From positions 558,001 to 622,000 of the forward strand of contig CBDFIW010000001.1 of the NCBI GenBank assembly GCA_965248255.1: a stretch of DNA of 64,000 nucleotides, in the 5' to 3' direction. Below, piece by piece: positions 58,768-64,000 of the stretch (positions are counted from its first letter, which is position 1; each line of letters begins with the position of its first letter). The notes under the pieces were generated by a model that was given only the letters and a program-made list of their open reading frames with translations, ran no database searches and was not told where the DNA came from. The translations under genes were made by a program, and so were the position numbers. The stretch is from JAKZVK01 sp965248255. GTDB lineage: Bacteria; Acidobacteriota; Terriglobia; Bryobacterales; UBA6623.

Positions 58768-61455
58768 ATGAATGTCAGAGGTTTACTGGCGCTTGGGGTC
58801 CTGATCGCACTCACGGCGTCGAACGCAAGGGGCCAAGGCGGCCCGCCGGGCGGTCGCATCTTCAATCTGTTCGTGGACCCAACGACCCAGGGGATGGTGT
58901 ACGCGGCCACCTCGCGCGGCATCTTCCGAAGCGACAACGGCGGACTTTCCTGGGGACCGGCCAGCGGGGGACTCACCAGTCCCGACACGTCTTGGATCGC
59001 GGGCGGCGGCGGCAGGCTGTACACGGCCACCATCGGCGCCGGAGTCTTCCGGTCCGACGACGGCGGTGACAACTGGACGCCGGCCAGCGCCGGGCTGACC
59101 ACGCTCGACGTCGTCTCGTTAGAGGTAGACCCCACAAACCCACTGGTCGTCTACGCGGGCACGCGCAACAGGGGCATCGCCAAGACCACCGATGGCGGCG
59201 ACTCCTGGGTCGCCGTCAATAACGGGCTGGTGGAATTCGACAACAACGGCACGATCGTCTTCGAGGGCGACTACAACCAGATTGTCGTGGATCCCAACAA
59301 CCCCGAGACCATCTATGCCGTGCACTCGAGCAACGCCGTGCAGGGCAGCGGAGTCTTCTTTCGATCGACCAACGGCGGACAACAATGGCGCGGTGCAAGC
59401 AGCTCATCCGGCCGAAGCCTTGCCATCGATCCCACCGACTCCAACAACCTCTACATAGGGACCAGCACCGGCGCTTTCCGAACGGCAGACGGCGGTGACA
59501 CGATTGAAGTATTGCCCGGTCTCCGCGGCGTCTCCGTGAACGCGCTGGCAATCGATCCCGCAGATCCCATGACCCTCTACGCCGCGACCGGCCGTTTCTT
59601 CGCATTTCGGACTACGGACGGCGGCGACACTTGGCAGCAGATTCCCATAGGGCTTGCACAGGGCACGATGCTTACCGTGGCGGTCGATCCTCACCAGCCC
59701 TCGAACCTGTACGCCGGAACCAACGGTGGAGGGGTCTTTCATACCATGGATCGCGGCGACAATTGGCATCTTCGATCCGACGGCATCCCAACCAGCGACG
59801 TACGCGCACTCGCGGTAGACCCTGTAGATGCGGCCAATGTGATCGCTGGGGTCTTCGGGGGCGGCGCTTTCCGCTCAACCGACGGTGCAGACCGCTGGCA
59901 GGAAGCCCGCACGGGAATCGCCGCGGTACAGCTTCGTGACATCGCGTTCGCCCCTAGCGATCCCAACACCGTCTTCGCCGGCTCGGTGAATCCGCTGGTG
60001 ACAGGGGATGGGACGCTGTTCAAGAGCACCAACGGCGGCATGGACTGGACTGCGACCGTGACCGGGATCTCGATTCTCTCGGTCGTTGTCGATCCTGCTG
60101 ACCCACAGATCGTCTACCTCGGAACTTCCAGCGGCGCGTTCCGAAGTGTTGATGGAGGATCCACCTTTCTGCCAATCAACGACATCCGGGGAGACGTGCC
60201 CGGGGCGCTCGCGGGGTGGACGGTGCTGGACGTCGAAATGGATCCCACCAACCGCGACACACTCTACGCCACTGCGTTGCTGGTGGACTTCTTCTTCGGA
60301 CAACAGGTCAGTCAGGTCTTCCGAACCGTCAACGCTGGCCTGGATTGGGACGGAACGGGTTCGACCCAGGTGTTCACACTCTTTGATCTGGAGATCGATC
60401 CGTTCGACTCCAACCGGCTGATCGTAGGCAGCAACGGCGGACTCTTTCGCAAGATTGGGACGGACGGAGGTTTCGACCCAATCAACGTCGGACTCCCAAA
60501 CAGCGGCGCGGTCGCAGCTCCCGCGATTGCCTTTGATCCCAATGAAACAGGGACAGTCTACGCCGCCACCAGCTCCGGCATCTTCAAGAGCACGAACGCC
60601 GGCAATTCGTGGACCGAAGCGAACGCAGGGCTGCAGAGCCTGGCGGCCAACGTCTTGGTGGCCGACTCGGTGAAGGCGGGTGTTCTCTACGCCGGGACCT
60701 CGTCCGGTGGCGTCTTCAAAACTGAGAACGGGGGTGCCCAATGGACGCCGACCCGCAGCTTCGTGACCACCGACCCGGTCCTGACCCTGGCCGGCATCGT
60801 GGGGGCGTCTGATTTCCAAGGCGGCGGAGTGTCAGCGGGGGAGATCATCACCTTTTTCGCGTTGAACGTCGGACCTGTGGTCGGCGTGCAAGCGGACTTC
60901 GATCCCAAAACCGGGAAGCTGCCGACCGAATTAGCAGGAGTCCGCGTCTTCTTTGACGACGTGTTGGCCGCCATCTTCTTCGTTCGTGACGGCCAGATCA
61001 ACTGCCAAGTGCCCTATGAGATGGCCGGTCTTGAGACCGCCGAGGTGCGAGTCGAGGTAAACGGGGTAAGCAGCAACGTGGTCACCCTGCGCATCCTCGA
61101 TTCGCACCCGGGCATCTTCAACGCGGTGCTCAATCAAGACCTCTCGCTCAACACCGAGACCAACACCGAGGCGGCGGGCAACTTCATCGTTCTGTTCGTC
61201 ACCGGGCAGGGTTTGGTCGACCCTGCCTTGATGTCCGGGCAGCCGGCCCCCTTCGAGGAGCCACTGCCTAGCCCGGTGCTGCCGTTCTCGGTAACCATCG
61301 GCGATCGCGAGGCAGTGGGTGTAGCTGTGCTGGCACCGGGCTTCGTCGGTTTGTTGCAGATCAACGTCCTGCTTCCTGTAGACTTGCCGCCCGGAACTTA
61401 CGAAGTCTTCGTCGAAATCGGCGGTCGCCGCAGCCACGTCGGCGTGCTAGTGTAG
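58768..61455 (+). CDS. Secreted beta-propeller protein with Solibacter-type C-terminal domain, 3' end altered by IS
   Basis: 895 residues from ATG 58768 (GGAGG upstream). Signal peptide LLALGVLIALTASNARG. Residues 25-665 carry about twelve VPS10/BNR-like blades repeating YAAT..GIFRS.NGG.SW (for example YAGTNGGGVFHTMDRGDNW). From about 671 a C-terminal domain follows: GIVGASDFQGGGVSAGEIITFF, INCQVPYEMAGLETAEVRVEVNG, HPGIFNAVLNQD, FVTGQGLVDPALMSGQPAP and LLQINVLLPVDLPPGTYEVF, the TIGR03437-type domain expanded in Solibacter. The last codons read VLV then TAG, where TAG comes from the inserted element; without it the ending would be VLVFVG-stop at 62630. Confidence 0.9.
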   Translation: MNVRGLLALGVLIALTASNARGQGGPPGGRIFNLFVDPTTQGMVYAATSRGIFRSDNGGLSWGPASGGLTSPDTSWIAGGGGRLYTATIGAGVFRSDDGGDNWTPASAGLTTLDVVSLEVDPTNPLVVYAGTRNRGIAKTTDGGDSWVAVNNGLVEFDNNGTIVFEGDYNQIVVDPNNPETIYAVHSSNAVQGSGVFFRSTNGGQQWRGASSSSGRSLAIDPTDSNNLYIGTSTGAFRTADGGDTIEVLPGLRGVSVNALAIDPADPMTLYAATGRFFAFRTTDGGDTWQQIPIGLAQGTMLTVAVDPHQPSNLYAGTNGGGVFHTMDRGDNWHLRSDGIPTSDVRALAVDPVDAANVIAGVFGGGAFRSTDGADRWQEARTGIAAVQLRDIAFAPSDPNTVFAGSVNPLVTGDGTLFKSTNGGMDWTATVTGISILSVVVDPADPQIVYLGTSSGAFRSVDGGSTFLPINDIRGDVPGALAGWTVLDVEMDPTNRDTLYATALLVDFFFGQQVSQVFRTVNAGLDWDGTGSTQVFTLFDLEIDPFDSNRLIVGSNGGLFRKIGTDGGFDPINVGLPNSGAVAAPAIAFDPNETGTVYAATSSGIFKSTNAGNSWTEANAGLQSLAANVLVADSVKAGVLYAGTSSGGVFKTENGGAQWTPTRSFVTTDPVLTLAGIVGASDFQGGGVSAGEIITFFALNVGPVVGVQADFDPKTGKLPTELAGVRVFFDDVLAAIFFVRDGQINCQVPYEMAGLETAEVRVEVNGVSSNVVTLRILDSHPGIFNAVLNQDLSLNTETNTEAAGNFIVLFVTGQGLVDPALMSGQPAPFEEPLPSPVLPFSVTIGDREAVGVAVLAPGFVGLLQINVLLPVDLPPGTYEVFVEIGGRRSHVGVLV

Positions 61456-62615
61456 TGCACCATAAATAATGTAACTTATATTGGCTTCCCATCGTCTCTA
61501 TTAACAGGAGGCATGGGATGCGAAGAGCACAACCAGTAACTTTGAACACAGCGCAATGCAAGCAGTTGGACCGCTACGCGCGCGGCCGCCAAGTCGCCGT
61601 TCGTCTCGCCCTGCGAGCCAGGATTGTCCTGCTGGCCGCCGACGGTCTCGAGAATAAGCAGATCGCCGCACAGCTCGGTGTCTCGCGGCAGTTGGTGGCC
61701 CGCTGGCGCACGCGCTTTCTCGAAAGCAGCATCGCCGGCATTGCAAAAGACGCCCCACGGCCCGGTCGTAAACCTGCCGTCTCGAAGCAGAAAGTACAGC
61801 AGATCATCCACAAGACCACCCGCGAGAAACCGTCCAACGCCACCCACTGGAGCCGCCGCACCATGGCCGCCGCGGCCGGCGTCAGCGCTTCCACCGTGGG
61901 ACGGATTTGGCGCGCCCATGGCCTCAAGCCCCACCGCGTCAAGACCTTCAAGCTCAGCAATGACCCGCGTTTCGCCGAGAAACTCGACGACATCGTCGGA
62001 CTCTATCTCAATCCGCCTGAGCATGCTCTGGTTCTCTCGCTCGATGAGAAGTCCCAAATCCAAGCCCTCGATCGCACCCAGCCCGGCCTGCCGCTCAAAA
62101 AGGGACGCGGCCAAACGATGACCCACGATTACAAGCGCAACGGCACGACCACCCTGTTTGCGGCGCTCAACAGCCTTGACGGCAGCGTGATCGCCGAGTG
62201 CATGCCCCGACACAGCCACCAGGAATGGCTGCGCTTCCTGCGCTTAATTGACCGCCGCACTCCCAAGGACAAACAGCTTCATCTCATCGTGGACAACTAT
62301 GCCACCCACAAGCATGCCGCTGTGAAGCGTTGGCTCGATCGTCACCCGCGCTTCCACATTCATTTCACCCCGACCTCGGCGTCGTGGCTGAACATGGTCG
62401 AGCGATTCTTTCGCGATCTCACCGTCAAGCGCCTGCGCCGCGGCGTGTTTCGCAGCGTGGACGAGCTCGTCGCCGCCATTGACGACTACATCGCCCAGCA
62501 CAACGGGCATCCCACGCCCTTCATCTGGACCGCGACCGCCTCCGACATCCTCGAGAAAGTCAAGCGCGGACGTGCCGCCCTGCATAAGGTGCAATCTGCT
62601 TGACGCACTACACTA
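61448..62615 (+). mobile_element. IS630-type element, copy 2 (intact), with TA target duplication
   Basis: Body 61450-62613 (1164 bp) between TA at 61448-61449 and 62614-62615. Ends are inverted GTGTAGTGC. Same element as 33284-34448 in reverse orientation, one base shorter because it lacks the extra G. It lies in the final codons of the propeller gene and supplies that gene's stop. The complete transposase suggests it can still move. Confidence 0.95.
61518..62603 (+). CDS. IS630-type transposase, intact
   Basis: 361 residues. Two HTH regions: GLENKQIAAQLGVSRQLVARWR (48-69) and GVSASTVGRIWRAHGL (about 118-133). DDE core: ALVLSLDEKSQIQALDR (first Asp), KQLHLIVDNYATHKHAAV (second Asp), FTPTSASWLNMVERFFRDL (Glu). 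A frame-for-frame match to the defective copy at 33294-34380. GGAGGCATGGG with start ATG 61518 gives a good ribosome site. It is unrelated at sequence level to the two-frame IS630-like transposase at 1510-2525. Confidence 0.95.
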   Translation: MRRAQPVTLNTAQCKQLDRYARGRQVAVRLALRARIVLLAADGLENKQIAAQLGVSRQLVARWRTRFLESSIAGIAKDAPRPGRKPAVSKQKVQQIIHKTTREKPSNATHWSRRTMAAAAGVSASTVGRIWRAHGLKPHRVKTFKLSNDPRFAEKLDDIVGLYLNPPEHALVLSLDEKSQIQALDRTQPGLPLKKGRGQTMTHDYKRNGTTTLFAALNSLDGSVIAECMPRHSHQEWLRFLRLIDRRTPKDKQLHLIVDNYATHKHAAVKRWLDRHPRFHIHFTPTSASWLNMVERFFRDLTVKRLRRGVFRSVDELVAAIDDYIAQHNGHPTPFIWTATASDILEKVKRGRAALHKVQSA

Positions 62616-62837
62616 GTGTTCGTGGGCTGAGACCTGCCTCGCCGTGATCGAAAGCTCCGGTGGGTAGCACCGGATGCCTTTTCCACCACGCCCCAGCAGG
62701 CCGCCGCACCGCTCCGGAGAACCGACGCTACGGGTAACACTACCCCCAGCGGTACGTAACGCGAAGTCCGAAGAGGGACTTACGGCGGGTACCTGCAGCG
62801 AGTCCCCCCAGCCACGGTCCCAGTCCGACGGTAGACG

Positions 62838-63467
62838 CTAGCTCGCAGGACTCGCCGTATCACTCGGCGGCGGCTCCGCCTTAGGGAGCTCCGGAGCGGC
62901 CTTCTTCTCGCGCGCCGGCTCCTTTTGCCGCTGCTTCTTGGGGCCGATGATCACGTGCATCTGCCGGCCTTCGAGCCGCGGCTGGCCTTCGATCTCACCC
63001 AGTTCCTCAACGTCTTTGGCAAGATTGAAAAGGATCTTGCGGCCCAGGTTGGAATGTGTAATCTCGCGCCCCCGAAAGAACACGACCGCCTTGACCTTGT
63101 TGCCTTCCGTCAGAAACCGAACGGCATGGTTCTTTTTGAAGTTGTAGTCGTGCTGGTCGGTGTTGGGGCGGAACTTGACTTCCTTGACCTCGATGCGGTG
63201 CTGCTTCTTTTTGGCTTCGTTCTTCTTCTTCTTCTCGAGATAAGTGTACTCGCCGTAGTCCATGACTTTGGCCACAGGCGGGTTCGCGGTGGGCGAAACG
63301 AGTACAAGATCGAGGCCCTGTGCTTTGGCCTTGGCGATCGCCACGTGCGTCTGCAGAACTTCGGTCACACCATCAGGGAAAACGACCCGAACGGTCCTTG
63401 CCCGGATGAACTCGTTGACGTTGTCTTTGCGGGCTCGCCGGAAAGGTCTGGAATGTCGTCTAAAAAT
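62838..63467 (-). CDS. infC: Translation initiation factor IF-3, predicted AUU start
   Basis: 209 residues. IF-3 keeps 30S and 50S subunits apart and checks start codons. N-domain VNEFIRARTVRVVFPDGVTE, the linker YGEYTYLEKKKKNEAKKKQHR, and C-domain EVKEVKFRPNTDQHDYNFKKNHAVRFL are clear; the C-terminus has an extra Lys/Ala/Pro tail (REKKAAPELPKAEPP). The usual start would be far upstream of the first ATG-like codon (63368 is a GTG inside the N-domain). Extending in frame, an in-frame TGA lies just before AAGGAG, and the only near-cognate codon in the right place is ATT at 63467, six bases after AAGGAG. AUU initiation is the known hallmark of E. coli infC. rpmI/rplT do not follow within the window. 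Confidence 0.93.
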   Translation of the reverse strand: MFRRHSRPFRRARKDNVNEFIRARTVRVVFPDGVTEVLQTHVAIAKAKAQGLDLVLVSPTANPPVAKVMDYGEYTYLEKKKKNEAKKKQHRIEVKEVKFRPNTDQHDYNFKKNHAVRFLTEGNKVKAVVFFRGREITHSNLGRKILFNLAKDVEELGEIEGQPRLEGRQMHVIIGPKKQRQKEPAREKKAAPELPKAEPPPSDTASPAS

Positions 63468-63473
63468 AGGTTT

Positions 63474-63479
63474 CTCCTT
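63474..63479 (-). promoter_or_regulatory. infC ribosome-binding site that fixes the AUU start
   Basis: AAGGAG on the minus strand, six bases before the ATT at 63467-63465. An in-frame TGA is located immediately upstream and there is no ATG/GTG/TTG between the stop and the conserved N-domain at a matching distance. Confidence 0.8.
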
Positions 63480-63550
63480 TCGTCAATCGATCGATTCGGC
63501 CTGAGGGCCTCGAGACCACCCGACTGCAGAGTGTGAGCAGCGTCCAAAAC

Positions 63551-63587
63551 AAAAAAAGGATTGCACGGCCCCACGGGCCTGCAATCC
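63551..63587 (-). terminator. Intrinsic terminator in the infC leader (probable attenuator)
   Basis: On the minus strand GGATTGCA (63587-63580) pairs with TGCAATCC (63565-63558), with GGCC/GGCC inner pairing, followed by seven T (63557-63551). It lies 84 bp before the infC start and about 100 bp after the proposed promoter, so it would stop leader transcripts before infC unless antitermination occurs. Confidence 0.75.
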
Positions 63588-63643
63588 CGAACGTCTCACT
63601 CCCCTAAAATCAAGTTAGTCCGCAAAATCGATTCTGACACTAG

Positions 63644-63676
63644 GGCCCCGCCGGCTCATCGGCCACCGGGGGCCCT
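63644..63676 (-). other. GC-rich hairpin early in the infC leader
   Basis: GGGCCCC (63676-63670) pairs with GGGGCCC (63650-63644), with an additional inner CGG/CCG pairing. Together with the terminator downstream it gives the leader two stable stems that could be part of a regulatory switch. Confidence 0.5.
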
Positions 63677-63684
63677 TTCGTGAA

Positions 63685-63714
63685 GTTATGGTAGCACGAG
63701 CCCAGAGCTGTCAA
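63685..63714 (-). promoter_or_regulatory. Probable infC promoter
   Basis: TTGACA at 63714-63709 on the minus strand; CATAAC at 63690-63685 is a weak -10 at 18 bp, with TACCAT as an alternative at 15 bp. Transcription would begin near 63678, giving a leader of about 210 nt. Confidence 0.5.
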
Positions 63715-63784
63715 CACCCCCTTGCCGACTCAGCCGCGTGCCGGCATGGGGTTCAAACGAACCCGGAATAGGTGGGGAACATTC

Positions 63785-63813
63785 TTGACAAAGCATTTGG
63801 GGCTGCCTAGCAT
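63785..63813 (+). promoter_or_regulatory. Probable promoter of the HU/IHF-like gene
   Basis: TTGACA (63785-63790), exactly 17 bp, then TAGCAT (63808-63813). The start codon follows 38 bp later. It is divergent from the infC promoter 70 bp away. Confidence 0.6.
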
Positions 63814-63851
63814 AAAGCGAATGGCGGCGCGGTGCCGTCCAAACCAAAGCG

Positions 63852-64000
63852 AATGATCAAGTACGACATCGTCACTCGCGTCGTCAACCGAACTGGCTTG
63901 AGCAAGACCAAGGCTGAAATGGCCGTCGAAACGGTCTTCGAGACTATGAAGAAAGCCATGGAGCGGGGCGAGCGGATCGAACTGCGTGGCTTCGGCGTCT
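63852..64000 (+). CDS. HU/IHF-family DNA-binding protein, cut by window edge
   Basis: 49 visible residues: MIKYDIVTRVVNRTGLSKTK, AEMAVETVFETMKKAMERGE, RIELRGFGV. This is the helical N-terminal half of the histone-like DNA-bending protein family; the family is about 90-110 residues and the beta-arm that intercalates DNA is beyond the edge. GERIELRGFGVF is the diagnostic turn. HU versus IHF subunit cannot be told from this half. Confidence 0.9.

Noticed and set aside
63501..63535. Possible T-box (GGGTGG-like) signal in the infC leader
   Set aside because: The GGGTGGTC motif lies after the terminator, not before it, and no specifier stem is visible.

Overview
The window reads as a chromosomal segment of a high-GC, Gram-negative Acidobacteriota bacterium, most like the Bryobacterales/Solibacter group. 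Pointers are a secreted beta-propeller protein ending in a Solibacter-type C-terminal domain (58768-61455), an Oar-type TonB-dependent receptor with an N-terminal carboxypeptidase-regulatory fold (38376-41315), lipid A/LPS core genes that prove an outer membrane, and many normally cytoplasmic enzyme families carrying twin-arginine signals. This assignment is inference from gene content; no rRNA or tRNA gene was seen.

Layout. 1-1.4 kb: 3' truncated gatB on the minus strand. 1.5-4.8 kb: an IS630-like element with a dnaX-type slippery site, a small basic ORF, tandem-repeat noncoding DNA, and an IS3-like element of which I could find both ends. 4.9-9.3 kb: rpsO-pnp, an exported methyltransferase and surE. 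9.3-12.4 kb: a di-heme peroxidase lipoprotein and two tandem Tat-targeted fumarylacetoacetase-like paralogues. 12.5-13.85 kb: an IS481-like element with about 39-bp ends. 14-18 kb: methyltransferase, truA, a TolC-like channel. 18.4-23.3 kb: a minus-strand Gld-like ABC export operon. 23.5-28.3 kb: a frameshifted TIM-barrel-like gene, murB, a third FAH protein, a TonB-type protein. 28.5-32.4 kb: a minimal Tad secretion motor (cpaF-tadB-tadC), a 31-residue membrane peptide, and yjbQ. 32.4-34.6 kb: an outer-membrane auxiliary lipoprotein and a zinc-ribbon gene split by a second, different IS630-type element.

34.8-47.5 kb is an accessory/envelope region: secreted propellers, a Cys-rich exported protein next to a TonB receptor and a CPCC-containing sialidase-fold protein, a Tat-targeted RidA, an aldehyde dehydrogenase, a Tat-targeted sugar isomerase, a VOC protein and a small lipoprotein. 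47.5-48.4 kb is a decayed IS5/IS427-type element. 48.5-53.3 kb: Tat-targeted nucleoside hydrolase and Gfo/Idh oxidoreductase, then an M20 deacylase next to asd. 53.7-57.3 kb: waaF and a single polypeptide joining KDO transferase to lipid A 4'-kinase. 58.8-62.6 kb: the large secreted propeller protein whose 3' end was hit by the intact sister copy of the zinc-ribbon-disrupting IS. 62.8-64 kb: infC, read from an AUU start behind a leader with an intrinsic terminator, divergent from an HU/IHF-like gene cut by the window edge.

The strongest points for follow-up are the two near-identical IS630 copies with exactly reconstructable target sites, the AUU-started and probably attenuated infC, the waaA-lpxK fusion, the minimal Tad locus with its micro-ORF, and the Cys-rich/TonB/CPCC-propeller gene group.
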